Assembly: GCF_001612785.1 (NCBI RefSeq)
Contig: NZ_BDBC01000059.1
Location: 1-64,000, forward strand
DNA length: 64,000 nt
Direction of reading: 5' to 3'
DNA from: Nocardia beijingensis NBRC 16342
GTDB taxonomy: Bacteria > Actinomycetota > Actinomycetes > Mycobacteriales > Mycobacteriaceae
Every line of letters begins with the position of its first letter. Positions within the stretch are counted from its first letter, which is position 1. The position numbers were made by a program, and so were the translations under genes. The notes beneath the pieces are model-generated. The model saw only the letters and a list, made by a program, of their open reading frames with translations, made no database searches and was not told the DNA's origin. This document shows positions 17,508 to 28,881 of this stretch, piece after piece.

Positions 17508-19247
17508 GTGACTGTGTTCGAGGTGTGGGCACCGCGGCCGGAGTCGGTGCGGCTGGATCTGGAGGGTGTCGTCCATTCGATGACGCGGTCGCCGCACGGG
17601 TGGTGGCGCGCCGACGTGCCCGCCGCCAACGGCGCCCGATACGGCTTTCTGCTCGACGACGACCCGACCGTGCTGCCCGATCCCCGCTCACCGCGCCAGC
17701 CCGACGGCGTGCACGCCCGCTCGGCGCTGCACACCCTCGATCCGGCCGGATGGACAGATGCGGCGTGGACCGGGCGGCCACTCGCCGGGGCGGTCTACTA
17801 CGAACTGCACATCGGGACCTTCACCCCGGAAGGCACCTTCGACGCGGCGATCGAACGGCTCGACCACCTGGTCGAGCTCGGCGTCACCGTGGTCGAAGTG
17901 ATGCCGGTGAACGCCTTCGACGGCCCGCACAACTGGGGCTACGACGGCGTGCTCTGGTACGCGGTGCAGGAGAGCTACGGCGGGCCGGACGGCTTGCAGC
18001 GCTTCGTGAACGCCTGCCACGCCCGCGGGCTCGCGGTCTGCCTGGACGTCGTCTACAACCATCTCGGCCCGTCCGGCAACTACCTGCCGCGCTTCGCGCC
18101 CTACCTGACCGAGGGGCGCAACACCTGGGGGCAGAGCCTCAATCTGGACGGCCCGCAGTCCGATCACGTGCGCGGGTACATCATCGACAACGCGCTGCGC
18201 TGGCTGCGCGATTTCCACATCGACGCGCTGCGCCTGGACGCGGTGCACGCCCTGGTCGACCGCACGGCCACGCATCTGCTGGCCGAGCTGGCCGTGGCGA
18301 CCGAGCGCCTGGCCGCCCACGTGCGCAGGCCGCTGACGCTCATCGCGGAGAGCGATCTCAACGATCCGAAACTGATCACCCCGCGCGCGGCCGGCGGTTA
18401 CGGCCTGACCGGGCAGTGGAACGACGACCTGCACCACGCCGTGCACACCGCCGTCTCCGGCGAACGGCAGGGCTATTACGCCGACTTCGGCTCCCTGCGC
18501 TGCCTGGCCCGCACCTTGAAGCACGGGTTCTTCCACGCCGCAACGTATTCGAGTTTCCGTGGCCGCACCCACGGCCGCCCGATCGATCGCGGCCTGGTTC
18601 CTGGCAGCGCCCTGCTGGCCTACACCTGCGATCACGACCAGATCGGCAACCGGGCGCTCGGCGACCGCCCGAGCGCCTACCTGACCGACGGCCAGCTCGC
18701 GATCAAAGCCGCCCTGGTGCTGTGCGGGCCGTTCACGCCGATGCTGTTCATGGGCGAGGAGTGGGGCGCGCGCACGCCGTTCCAGTTCTTCACCTCGCAC
18801 ACCGACCCGGATGTCGCCGCCGCCACCGCGTCCGGGCGCAAGAAGGAGTTCGCCGCGCACGGCTGGCCCGAGGGCGAGGTGCCGGACCCGCAGGACGTGA
18901 AGACGTTCCTGCGCTCCAAACTCGACTGGACCGAAGCCGACGAGCCGGGCCACGCGCGGCTGCTGTCCTGCTACCGCGCCCTGCTCGCCCTGCGCCGCGA
19001 CCGCGCGGAGCTCAGCGATCCCTGGCTGACCCATGTTTCGGTGGACTACGACGAGGCGGCGCGCTGGATCGTCGTGCACCGGGGCGCCCTGGCCCTGGTG
19101 TGCAACCTCGGCGAGGACCAGGTGGCGGTGCCGATCGCGGGCCTGCCGCTGCTGTCCTGGGAGTCCCCGACGGTCGGGCCTTCCGCCACAACCGTTCCCG
19201 GCCACTCCTTCACCCTGCTGGACACCGCGCCGCCCGGCCCGCGCTGA
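17508..19247 (+). CDS. treZ: Malto-oligosyltrehalose trehalohydrolase
   Basis: A 579-residue GH13 enzyme that releases trehalose from malto-oligosyltrehalose, the last step of the TreY-TreZ route from glycogen. An N-terminal CBM48-like beta domain (VFEVWAPRPESVRLDLEG) precedes the barrel. Catalytic residues are visible: the nucleophile in LRLDAVHAL, the acid in TLIAESDLND and the third acid in YTCDHDQIGN. FMGEEWGARTPFQFFTSHTD is characteristic of TreZ. The GTG at 17508 is used; the ribosome binding site is weak. In this window it is separated from treY and glgX (24094-28658) by about 5 kb and lies on the opposite strand, unlike the compact mycobacterial cluster. Confidence 0.95.
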   Translation: MTVFEVWAPRPESVRLDLEGVVHSMTRSPHGWWRADVPAANGARYGFLLDDDPTVLPDPRSPRQPDGVHARSALHTLDPAGWTDAAWTGRPLAGAVYYELHIGTFTPEGTFDAAIERLDHLVELGVTVVEVMPVNAFDGPHNWGYDGVLWYAVQESYGGPDGLQRFVNACHARGLAVCLDVVYNHLGPSGNYLPRFAPYLTEGRNTWGQSLNLDGPQSDHVRGYIIDNALRWLRDFHIDALRLDAVHALVDRTATHLLAELAVATERLAAHVRRPLTLIAESDLNDPKLITPRAAGGYGLTGQWNDDLHHAVHTAVSGERQGYYADFGSLRCLARTLKHGFFHAATYSSFRGRTHGRPIDRGLVPGSALLAYTCDHDQIGNRALGDRPSAYLTDGQLAIKAALVLCGPFTPMLFMGEEWGARTPFQFFTSHTDPDVAAATASGRKKEFAAHGWPEGEVPDPQDVKTFLRSKLDWTEADEPGHARLLSCYRALLALRRDRAELSDPWLTHVSVDYDEAARWIVVHRGALALVCNLGEDQVAVPIAGLPLLSWESPTVGPSATTVPGHSFTLLDTAPPGPR

Positions 19248-19360
19248 GCGCGTGGAACCCCAGCTCGGAGCGGGCTTTCTGGCGGGCGGCGGGTAACGGG
19301 CGTACAACTGTCCGAGACAGGCGCTTTGCCGGAATCGTCCGATGCCATTACCGTGGAGAG

Positions 19361-20611
19361 ATGAGCAACGTCGCTTCCGGGGATCTCGCGGTTCTTCCCC
19401 CGGGGATGGGTGGCAGCGCCGCCGCCGAATTCGCACCGTTCGTGCGCGCTTTCGCACGGGCGTTCGGCACTCGCCGGGGTGCGGGCGCGGCGTTCACGCT
19501 GCACCGGCACGGAGAACCGCTGGTGGACATCTGGGTCGGCTCCGGTGGCGACGTTCCGTGGACCAGGGACACCGGCACGATCATCTTCTCGGCCACCAAG
19601 GGGATCGCGGCCACCGTCGTGCATCGTCTCGCCGACCGCGGGTTGCTCGACTATTCCGCCCCCGTCGCGGAGTACTGGCCGGAGTTCGCCGCCAACGGCA
19701 AGCACAAGATCACCATTCGCCATCTGCTGACCCACCGCGCCGGCCTGTCCGCGCTGGCCCCGATCGCCACCGGCGGCCTGGCCGACGTGCTCGACCACGA
19801 GCTCATGGAACAGCGCCTCGCCGCCGCGAAACCCGACCGGCTGCTCGGCGTTCCCACCTACCACGCGCTCACCTTCGGCTGGCTGGTCGGCGGGTTGACG
19901 CGCGCGATCACCGGCACCAGCCTGGGCGAGCTGATCCGCACCGAGGTCGCCGAGCCGCTCGGCATCGAAGGACTGCATCTGGGCAAGCCGCCCGCCGGTT
20001 CGCCGATCACCTACGCCCCGCTGGCAGGCACCCAGCTGAGCATGCTCGGAAAGCCGCTCGGCGCCGCGGTGATAGGCCGTAGCCACCGGATTCCCGGCGC
20101 GCTCGGCGCGGCCACCCGCTGCCTGTTCCTGCCCGGCCTGGAATCCATTCTGGAAGGCGCGAGCCCGCCGATCCTGGACACCGAACTCGGCGCGGGCAAC
20201 GGCGTGGCCACCGCGCCAGCGCTGGCCACGATGTACGGCGCGCTCGCGGGCGACGGCACCGTGGCCGACCGCAGGTACCTCGGCCGCCACACCATGAAGG
20301 CGCTGCGCCGGATCGAGACCTACCAGCCCGATCGCGCGCTGTTCTACCTGCCGATGATGTGGCGTCTGGGCTACCACTCGCTGCCGATGCCGGGCGCGCA
20401 CGCCGGGTTCGGGCACATCGGCCTCGGCGGTTCCTTCGGCTGGGCCGAACCCAGGCTCGGCCTTTCGGTCGGCTTCGTGCACAACCGCCTGTCCGCCGCG
20501 CAGCTCAGCTACGACCAGTCGGCGGCGTTCTGGCTGCTGCCGCTCATGCTGAACTGCCTGCGCGCCTCCCGGCGCCGGATACCGGCGGCGCAGACGCCCA
20601 AGGCCGCCTGA
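19361..20611 (+). CDS. Serine hydrolase, beta-lactamase fold (EstB-like esterase)
   Basis: A 416-residue serine hydrolase of the class C beta-lactamase-like esterase family. The nucleophile lies in SATK (S77, K80), and the YxN-equivalent is around YHALTFGWLVGGL; GHIGLGGSFGWAEPRLGLSVGFVHNR forms the C-terminal part (shown as FGHIGLGG and SFGWAEP). RHLLTHRAGLSAL is another family marker. ATG at 19361 follows GGAGAG. No signal peptide is seen, so it is probably cytoplasmic, acting on esters or lipid derivatives. It starts 113 bases after treZ and ends 16 bases before the convergent ilvA. Confidence 0.88.
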   Translation: MSNVASGDLAVLPPGMGGSAAAEFAPFVRAFARAFGTRRGAGAAFTLHRHGEPLVDIWVGSGGDVPWTRDTGTIIFSATKGIAATVVHRLADRGLLDYSAPVAEYWPEFAANGKHKITIRHLLTHRAGLSALAPIATGGLADVLDHELMEQRLAAAKPDRLLGVPTYHALTFGWLVGGLTRAITGTSLGELIRTEVAEPLGIEGLHLGKPPAGSPITYAPLAGTQLSMLGKPLGAAVIGRSHRIPGALGAATRCLFLPGLESILEGASPPILDTELGAGNGVATAPALATMYGALAGDGTVADRRYLGRHTMKALRRIETYQPDRALFYLPMMWRLGYHSLPMPGAHAGFGHIGLGGSFGWAEPRLGLSVGFVHNRLSAAQLSYDQSAAFWLLPLMLNCLRASRRRIPAAQTPKAA

Positions 20612-20627
20612 CCGCCGGAAGCCGGGC

Positions 20628-21983
20628 TCAGGTCAGGTAGCGGTAGGCCGGTGAGTCGGGTTCGAGGCGCTCGCACTGGATCGGGGAGTGGTGCATCCGC
20701 TCCAGCAGCGGCGCCAGCCCGTCCGGCGCGCCGAGTTCGATGCCGACCAGCGCCGCGCCGGTCTCCCGGTTGTTGCGCTTGACGTACTCGAACAGCGTGA
20801 TGTCGTCTTCCGGACCGAGCACCTCGTTGAGGAAACGGCGCAGCGCGCCCGGTTCCTGCGGAAAGTCGACCAGGAAGTAGTGCTTGAGCCCGCTGTGCAC
20901 GAGCGAGCGTTCGATGATCTCGCCGTAGCGGGAGACGTCGTTGTTGCCGCCCGACACCAGGCACACCACCGTCGATCCCGGATCGACGGTGATCTCCGCG
21001 AGCGCCGTCGTGGTGAGCGCGCCCGCGGGCTCGGCGATGATGCCCTCGTTCTGATACAGGTCGAGCATGGTCGTGCAGATCGCGCCCTCGTCGACCTGCA
21101 TCATCTGGAAAGCGCCCGCGCCCCTGGGGGATTCGGTGATGGTCAGCAACGGCAGCGAGGCGTGCGACACCACGCGCCCGCCGAATCCGGACACCGCCGC
21201 GTAGGGCACGGCGCCCACCCGGCGCACCGCGGCGCCGTCCACGAACGGATCGATCTCCGGCAGCGTGACCGGACCGCCCGCTACCAGGGCCGCGGTCATC
21301 GAGGCCGCGCCCGCGGGCTCCACGCCGAGGATGGCGGTGCGCGGGGAGCGCGCGCGCAGGTAGGTGCCGATGCCGGCCAGGCAGCCGCCGCCGCCGACGG
21401 GCACGATCACCAGATCGGGCGTGGCAGGCAGCTGCTCCAGGATCTCCGCCGCGATGGTGCCCTGACCGGCGGCGGTGCGGGTGTCGTCGAACGGCGGCAC
21501 CATGGTCGCGCCGGTGCGCTCCACGTCGGCGGCGGCGGCCGCGGCGGCGGCGTCGTAGGTCTCGCCGACCGCGATCAGCTCGACGAACTCCCCGCCGTGC
21601 ACCCGGATGCGATCGCGTTTCTGTTTCGGCGTCGTGGTCGGCACGTAGATGCGGCCCTTGATCCCCATCGCCTGGCAGGCGAACGCGACGCCCTGCGCGT
21701 GGTTGCCCGCGCTGGCCGCGACCACGCCCGCGGCGCGTTCCGCCTCGGTCAGCTGGACCACCAGGTTGTAGGCGCCGCGCAGCTTGTAGGAGCGGACCGC
21801 GCTGAGATCTTCGCGCTTCAGATAGACGTTCGCCCCGGTCAGTTTGGACAGCCGTTCACTGCGCTGCAGCGGGGTCGGATCAATGACGTCGGCAATTCGC
21901 TTGGCGGCAGCATCGATCTCGTCGGCGGTGAGCGCGGGACGGGAAGCGGACAGTGCGTCGAGGACATCAAGCGGATTGGACAC
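20628..21983 (-). CDS. ilvA: Threonine dehydratase, biosynthetic
   Basis: Threonine ammonia-lyase, 451 residues, makes 2-oxobutanoate from threonine as the first step of isoleucine synthesis. The PLP lysine is K67 in SYKLRGAYN, the phosphate loop is SAGNHAQGVA, and a glycine-rich loop VPVGGGGCLAG follows. The C-terminal regulatory ACT-like domain is a single copy (about residues 350-450; HYFLVDFPQEPGALRRFLNE), as in the shorter actinobacterial form. The GTG at 21983 is used. A perfect 12-bp hairpin (21996-22030) lies immediately upstream. The gene is downstream of the F420-type reductase on the same strand. Confidence 0.95.
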   Translation of the reverse strand: MSNPLDVLDALSASRPALTADEIDAAAKRIADVIDPTPLQRSERLSKLTGANVYLKREDLSAVRSYKLRGAYNLVVQLTEAERAAGVVAASAGNHAQGVAFACQAMGIKGRIYVPTTTPKQKRDRIRVHGGEFVELIAVGETYDAAAAAAAADVERTGATMVPPFDDTRTAAGQGTIAAEILEQLPATPDLVIVPVGGGGCLAGIGTYLRARSPRTAILGVEPAGAASMTAALVAGGPVTLPEIDPFVDGAAVRRVGAVPYAAVSGFGGRVVSHASLPLLTITESPRGAGAFQMMQVDEGAICTTMLDLYQNEGIIAEPAGALTTTALAEITVDPGSTVVCLVSGGNNDVSRYGEIIERSLVHSGLKHYFLVDFPQEPGALRRFLNEVLGPEDDITLFEYVKRNNRETGAALVGIELGAPDGLAPLLERMHHSPIQCERLEPDSPAYRYLT

Positions 21984-21995
21984 CCCGAATATGCT

Positions 21996-22030
21996 GCCAC
22001 CCGCCGCGGCGGCGAGCTGCGGCGGGTGGC
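21996..22030 (-). terminator. 12-bp perfect hairpin between reductase gene and ilvA
   Basis: GCCACCCGCCGC (21996-22007) and GCGGCGGGTGGC (22019-22030) pair perfectly around an 11-base loop. On the minus strand it follows the reductase stop (22059) and precedes the ilvA start (21983) by 12 bases. There is no T-run. It could end the reductase transcript, or fold in the ilvA leader and mask its ribosome binding site. Confidence 0.6.
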
Positions 22031-22058
22031 GGTGACACGCGGGCTACCTGCGCGGAAG

Positions 22059-22493
22059 CTACCTGGGGGTGAGCACGAAGACGGGGATCTGCCGATCGGT
22101 CTTGGTCTGGTAGTTCGCGTAATCCGGCCACACCTCGACCGCGCGCTCCCACCAGCGCGCCTTCTCCTCGCCGAAGACCTCGCGCGCGGTGTAGTCCTTG
22201 ACGACCGTGCCGTCGCGCAGTTCGACGTGCGGTTCGGCCTTGATGTTGTGGTACCAGACGGGATGCTTCGGCGCGCCGCCCAGCGAGGCCACCACGGCGT
22301 ACTCGCCGTCGTGCTCCACCCGCATCAGCGGGGTCTTGCGCAGCTTGCCGGTCTTCGCGCCCTTGGTGGTGAGCAGGATGATCGGCACGCCTTGCAGGGT
22401 CGCGCCCTCGGTGCCCCCGGAGTTCTCGTACTTCTCGGCCTGCTCGCGGGCCCAGTCGGAGGTGCTCGGTTCGTATTCACCTGTCAGTGGCAT
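22059..22493 (-). CDS. F420-dependent nitroreductase-family protein (Ddn-like)
   Basis: A 144-residue member of the deazaflavin (F420)-dependent nitroreductase family, related to Ddn and to Rv1558 of M. tuberculosis. Family features are ILLTTKGAKTGKLRKTPLM (residues about 39-57), the beta strand AVVASLGGAPKHPVWYHNI and the C-terminal WPDYANYQTKTDRQIPVFVL. Such proteins bind F420 and reduce quinones or nitroaromatic compounds, and are found in F420-producing actinobacteria. Rv1558 sits next to ilvA in M. tuberculosis, as here. The natural substrate is not known. Confidence 0.9.
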   Translation of the reverse strand: MPLTGEYEPSTSDWAREQAEKYENSGGTEGATLQGVPIILLTTKGAKTGKLRKTPLMRVEHDGEYAVVASLGGAPKHPVWYHNIKAEPHVELRDGTVVKDYTAREVFGEEKARWWERAVEVWPDYANYQTKTDRQIPVFVLTPR

Positions 22494-22581
22494 GTCTGCG
22501 GCAACACCGCGGCGACTACGTGTGTTCCCGGCGACAAAAAGTTCGCTGGCCCGAACTTCGAATTCCGACTACCCTGAGGAG

Positions 22582-22815
22582 ATGGCGGTCGTTCACTCCT
22601 CGGCACGCGGCGCCACGATCGACATCGCGGGCAGCGCGTGGCCGGTATACAAGCTCGACGCACTGGTCGTCGGCCTGGTGACCTGCCTCGTCCTGGCCCT
22701 GATCACCGGATCGCTCCAGATCGCGGTACTGGTCGCGGCGGCGCTCGGTGCGGCGCGGTGGCTGATCGGCATGGCCGTCGCGGGTAGCGGCGCGCGGCCC
22801 GGCGGCACTTCATAG
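22582..22815 (+). CDS. Small membrane protein, unknown
   Basis: A 77-residue protein with a polar N-terminus (VVHSSARGATIDIAGSAWPVYKLDAL) and two hydrophobic segments (VVGLVTCLVLALITGSLQI and AVLVAAALGAARWLIGMAVAG) joined by a short turn. GAGGAG directly precedes the ATG at 22582. I do not recognise a family. It lies 91 bases before the DUF2235 gene and could be co-transcribed. The start and membrane topology are the only support; a longer frame open upstream is not convincing. Confidence 0.6.
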   Translation: MAVVHSSARGATIDIAGSAWPVYKLDALVVGLVTCLVLALITGSLQIAVLVAAALGAARWLIGMAVAGSGARPGGTS

Positions 22816-22905
22816 CTCCCGCATTAACGCTTTTCCTCCCCACGCGATGAATTCGAGTAGTCGAGTACGCGGGTTTCGGTGGGATGCCGGCGGGAGGATC
22901 AACCT

Positions 22906-24201
22906 ATGAAACGACTCGTGGTGTGTTGTGACGGCACGTGGAAGGCCGAGTCGAGCAGCACGGTTTCCAACATTGTCAAGATCGCCCAGACGATCCGCTT
23001 CGACGCGCCGGGACCGGCCGGGGAGACGATCCAACAGTGGGTCACCTACGTCTCCGGGCCGGGCGCCCGCGGGTTCCTCAGCGACCGCCTGATGGGCGGC
23101 GCCTTCGGCCTCGGGCTCGAGGCGAACCTCTCGTCCGCCTACTGGCATCTGGCGCTGAACTGGGAGAAGGGCGACGAGATCTACATCTTCGGGTTCAGTC
23201 GCGGCGCCTTCACCGCGCGCAGCCTGGCCGGTTTGATCAGCCGCATCGGGATCATGACTCCCGAGGCGATGATCGAAGGCAGGTACCCGGAGGCCCTGCG
23301 TATCTATCGGCAGCGACCGCCGGTGCCGACGCCGGAAAACCCCGATCCGGCCGAGCCCGAAGAATGGCAGGAGTTCCGCCGGAAGTATTGCCGGAGAGCG
23401 AAGATTGATTTCCTCGGCGTGTTCGACACCGTCGGCGCGCTCGGCGTCCCCGGCCTCACCTCCCTGCGGCACCGCTTCCACGACGTCAAGCTGTCCCGGC
23501 ACGTGCACTGCGCGCGCCAGGCGCTGGCCATCGACGAGCGGCGGCGCAACTTCGAACCGTCCGTGTGGGAGGTACCGGTCGAACCGACGGTGAAGTACCG
23601 GCGCGGCTTCGAGCGGGTCAAGCAGGTGTGGTTCCCCGGCGTGCACAGCGACATCGGCGGCGGCTACGCCGAATGCGGCCTGTCCGACATGACGTTGCAG
23701 TGGATGGTCGGCGAGGCGGAGTCGGTCGGGCTGGCCTTCGACCGGGACCGGCTGGCCGCGCTGTCGAAACGCTGCGATCACACCGACGGCGACCACATGC
23801 GGCTGCACGATTCACTGAAGATCGGCTACCGCATCCTGAATGTGGTTCGGACGCTGCGCAATCCGCGCAGCCGCCGGTTCCACTGGGATTCCTGGCGCCG
23901 GATGTCCATCCCCACCGATCAGGGCGTGCGGTTGTCCGCCAGCGTCACGGACGCGCTGGACTACCGTCCGGCGAACCTGCGACGCTGGCGCGAAGAACTG
24001 GGCGGCGTGATCCCGGAGAAGACCTTCGAGCAGGTCCGCGGGGTGTTCTCGAAGCAGCTCGAGCGTGTTCCCGACGCGCCTGCGCGCGAGTCGTCAGCGC
24101 ACCAGCAGCGCGACGGGGAGTCTGGCGAACATCTTCTCCAGCCTGGCCCGGCCCTGGAAGGTGTGGCCGGTCAGCCGGTCGGTCCAGCTGCCCGCGGGTA
24201 A
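22906..24201 (+). CDS. DUF2235 alpha/beta hydrolase-like protein
   Basis: A 431-residue protein of the DUF2235 family, the alpha/beta-hydrolase fold also found in Tle1-type phospholipase effectors. The start RLVVCCDGTWKAESSSTVSNI and the nucleophile elbow FGFSRGAFTARSL (GFSRG near residue 105) are typical, and the motif FPGVHSDIGGGYAE near residue 245 supplies the later catalytic aspartate region. GGGAGGATCAACCT precedes the ATG. No signal peptide or secretion-system gene is nearby, so a housekeeping lipid hydrolase is as likely as a toxin. Its last 36 codons overlap the 3' end of treY on the other strand, and this tail (SSAHQQRDGESGEHLLQ) looks unlike a conserved domain. Confidence 0.88.
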   Translation: MKRLVVCCDGTWKAESSSTVSNIVKIAQTIRFDAPGPAGETIQQWVTYVSGPGARGFLSDRLMGGAFGLGLEANLSSAYWHLALNWEKGDEIYIFGFSRGAFTARSLAGLISRIGIMTPEAMIEGRYPEALRIYRQRPPVPTPENPDPAEPEEWQEFRRKYCRRAKIDFLGVFDTVGALGVPGLTSLRHRFHDVKLSRHVHCARQALAIDERRRNFEPSVWEVPVEPTVKYRRGFERVKQVWFPGVHSDIGGGYAECGLSDMTLQWMVGEAESVGLAFDRDRLAALSKRCDHTDGDHMRLHDSLKIGYRILNVVRTLRNPRSRRFHWDSWRRMSIPTDQGVRLSASVTDALDYRPANLRRWREELGGVIPEKTFEQVRGVFSKQLERVPDAPARESSAHQQRDGESGEHLLQPGPALEGVAGQPVGPAARG

Positions 24202-26532
24202 GTCGAGGAACGTGTCGCCCCACCCGGTCTCGGCCAGGCCGACACTGTGCCGGGTGGCGGCGACGATGACCTCGGGGGCCTCGCCGGCGCGGCCACGGGC
24301 GTAGGACACCACTTTGGACGCGTGGTCGCCGGTGGCGAACAGCGGTCGGTAGGCGCCGCCGACGAAGCACTCGGGGCGTTCCCGGCGCAACCACAGCGCG
24401 TAGGCGACGATCCACATCTTCGCCGCGCCGGTGGTGTCCAGTGCGGGCGTGCCGGTGAGCGATTGCAGCATGCCCGCGCGGGCGGCGAAGTCCACCGGCC
24501 TGCGGTTGTCCGGGTCGACGAGGGAGTCCTCCCACAGCTCGCAGCCCTGGTAGACGTCCGGGATGCCCGGTCCGCACAGTTGCAGGAGCTTCTGCGACAA
24601 CGCGTCCGACCAGGCGTGCGGGGCCAGTTCGTGGACCAGGTCACCGAGTTCGGAGCCCACCGGCCCGTCGATCACCGCATCCAGCCAAGTGTGCACCGCG
24701 GCTTCGAACTCGGCGTCCGGTTCCTCCCACGAGGTCTTGGTGTTCGCCTCCCGCATCGCCTTCTCGGCGAAGCTGTGCAGGCGTTCGCGCAGGCCGGGCA
24801 CCGACGCCGCCGGTCGCCCGTCGGCGGGCCACACCCCGAACATGTTCTGCAACAGGAACAGCGCCGTCGCCCCGTCCGGCGCGGGGGTGGTCTCCAGCCA
24901 GGAGTCGACGTTGCGCGCCCAGGTCTCCGCGGCCTGCGACAGCACGCCGATGCGGGCGCGGACGTCCTCGCCGCGCTTGGTGTCGTGGGTGGACAGCGTC
25001 GTCAGCGTCGCGGGCCACAGCTGCGCGCGCTGGCTCATGGACAGGTGGAACTCGTTGAGCGAGTGACCGAACCGTGCCGGGTTGCCGCCGACCTCCTGCA
25101 ACGACACCAGCCGCGCGGCCTGGTAGAACATGGTGTCCTCGACCGCCTTCGCGGTCACCGCGCCGCAGACCTGGCTGAAGCGCACCGCCGCGGCGCCGTT
25201 GGCGGCCAGCGCCGCGACCAGGACCGCCAGCGGCGCGGTGAGTTCGCTGTTGCGCTTCTCCACCTCGGCGATCACCGCGCCCGTCATCCCGGCCAGCGGC
25301 GCGTAGTCGGCCCGGTAGACCGGCATGAACGCCAGCACCTCGATGGTGGCGTTGGTCAGCGCCATGGTGTCGAAGCTCTCGGCGTTCGCGTCCTGTTTGA
25401 TCGCGGCCACCAGCCGCCGGACCTCCGGCGTCAGGATGGTCTCCGCGACCGCGCGCTTGATCCGGTGCTCGGTCTCGCCGATCCAGGCCCGGTCGCTGCC
25501 GTGCCCGGCGACCCGGCGGGAGAGTTCGGTGAGCGCGTGTTCGCCGCGCGGATCGATCAGCACGCCGCCGAAGTCGGCCAGCGCCTCGTAGCCGGTGGTG
25601 CCGTCGATGGGCAGCGTCGCGTCCAGCGGCTCGCGGTTGGCCAGGATCTTCTCCACCAGCAGCAGCCGGTGCGGGCCGATCAGCCTGCGCAGCCGGGTGA
25701 GGTAACCGGCGGGATCGGCCAGACCGTCCGGATGATCGATCCGTACGCCGTCGATCAGGTCGTGCTCGCACCACGCGGCGAGTTCGCGATGGGTGAGTTC
25801 GAAGACCTCGGGGTCCTCCTGCCGGATCGCGGCCAGGCTGCTGACCGCGAAGAAGCGCCGGTAGGTGCACAGCCCGGCCTTCCAGCTCACCAGCCGGTAG
25901 TGCTGTTTGTCGTGGATGCGCAAGGCGTTGTCGCCGTCGGTGCCCGGCGCGATCGGGAAACGCAGATCGTGCAGCGCGAGCATCGGCTCGGCGCCGGAGC
26001 GGTCGACGGTCAAGGCGGCCGGGTCGTTCTCGCTCTGCAGGACCGGCAGCGCCAACCGGCCGCCCGCGCCGTTGCCGGGACTCCAGTCGATGTCGAAGTA
26101 CGACGCGAACCGCGACTCCTGGCCGTTGCGCAGCACGTCCCACCACCACGCGTTCTGCCGCGGATCGGCGACGCCGACGTGGTTGGGCACCAGGTCGACG
26201 ATCAGGCCCATGCCGCGACTGCGCACCTCGTCGGCGAGGGCCTTGAGTCCCGTCGGCCCGCCGAGGGCGGCGGAGACCGTGGTCGGATCGGTGACGTCGT
26301 ACCCGTGCGTCGAACCGTGCGCCGCGGTCATGATCGGCGAGAGGTACAGGTGCGAGATGCCGAGCTGCTGGAGGTATTCCGCGATCGCGCGGGCCTCGGC
26401 GAAGGTGAGCGCGTCCGGGCGCAGCTGCAGCCGGTAGGCGCTGCGGATCGTGGTCGGGCGGGCGGGCCTGCGTCGCAGGGACACCGGGTCGGTCACGTGC
26501 GTCTCGGTGGAATCGGGTGCGTTCATCGGCAT
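24094..26532 (-). CDS. treY: Malto-oligosyltrehalose synthase
   Basis: An 812-residue GH13 enzyme that turns the reducing-end alpha-1,4 bond of malto-oligosaccharides into the alpha,alpha-1,1 bond of trehalose. The barrel begins SAYRLQLRPDALTFAEARAI and continues with LGISHLYLSPIMTAAHGSTHGYDV (HLYLSP) and LVPNHVGV. Catalytic residues are in GVRIDHPDGLADP and LLVEKILA. The C-terminus ends RARLEKMFARLPVALLV. The ATG at 26532 is only five bases past the glgX stop, so translation is coupled; an ATG at 26526 is an alternative. It makes the substrate for treZ at 17508. Its last 108 bases overlap the convergent DUF2235 gene. Confidence 0.95.
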   Translation of the reverse strand: MPMNAPDSTETHVTDPVSLRRRPARPTTIRSAYRLQLRPDALTFAEARAIAEYLQQLGISHLYLSPIMTAAHGSTHGYDVTDPTTVSAALGGPTGLKALADEVRSRGMGLIVDLVPNHVGVADPRQNAWWWDVLRNGQESRFASYFDIDWSPGNGAGGRLALPVLQSENDPAALTVDRSGAEPMLALHDLRFPIAPGTDGDNALRIHDKQHYRLVSWKAGLCTYRRFFAVSSLAAIRQEDPEVFELTHRELAAWCEHDLIDGVRIDHPDGLADPAGYLTRLRRLIGPHRLLLVEKILANREPLDATLPIDGTTGYEALADFGGVLIDPRGEHALTELSRRVAGHGSDRAWIGETEHRIKRAVAETILTPEVRRLVAAIKQDANAESFDTMALTNATIEVLAFMPVYRADYAPLAGMTGAVIAEVEKRNSELTAPLAVLVAALAANGAAAVRFSQVCGAVTAKAVEDTMFYQAARLVSLQEVGGNPARFGHSLNEFHLSMSQRAQLWPATLTTLSTHDTKRGEDVRARIGVLSQAAETWARNVDSWLETTPAPDGATALFLLQNMFGVWPADGRPAASVPGLRERLHSFAEKAMREANTKTSWEEPDAEFEAAVHTWLDAVIDGPVGSELGDLVHELAPHAWSDALSQKLLQLCGPGIPDVYQGCELWEDSLVDPDNRRPVDFAARAGMLQSLTGTPALDTTGAAKMWIVAYALWLRRERPECFVGGAYRPLFATGDHASKVVSYARGRAGEAPEVIVAATRHSVGLAETGWGDTFLDLPAGSWTDRLTGHTFQGRARLEKMFARLPVALLVR

Positions 26533-26537
26533 TCGGG

Positions 26538-28658
<2,121 letters not shown>

Positions 28659-28881
28659 GGCAACGACAGTAGCGTCAGCCGGGCTCCGCGCACTGCGGGT
28701 GGTTGTGGATGAGGAAGTCGGGCGAGGTCGGAGGCGTTTTCCGGTTGGCGCGGCGGTAGCCGAGATGTGCCGCGACGCGCGAGACCGCCGCGCGCGGTCC
28801 GGCAGGCACACCCGCCGGGCAACCGTCTGTAGTCCCGCAGCCGGGCGAGGGGACCGCGCGGAGGACATACCCTTCTGCGGG

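Noticed and set aside
17306..20611. A single 1101-codon open frame over treZ and the esterase gene
   Set aside because: Only its last 416 codons are a real protein. The front part reads treZ in the wrong frame, so there is no fusion gene.
22906..24201. DUF2235 protein as a type VI secretion effector (Tle1)
   Set aside because: The domain is shared with Tle1, but no secretion, VgrG or immunity gene is near and actinobacteria lack type VI secretion; a general hydrolase is more likely.
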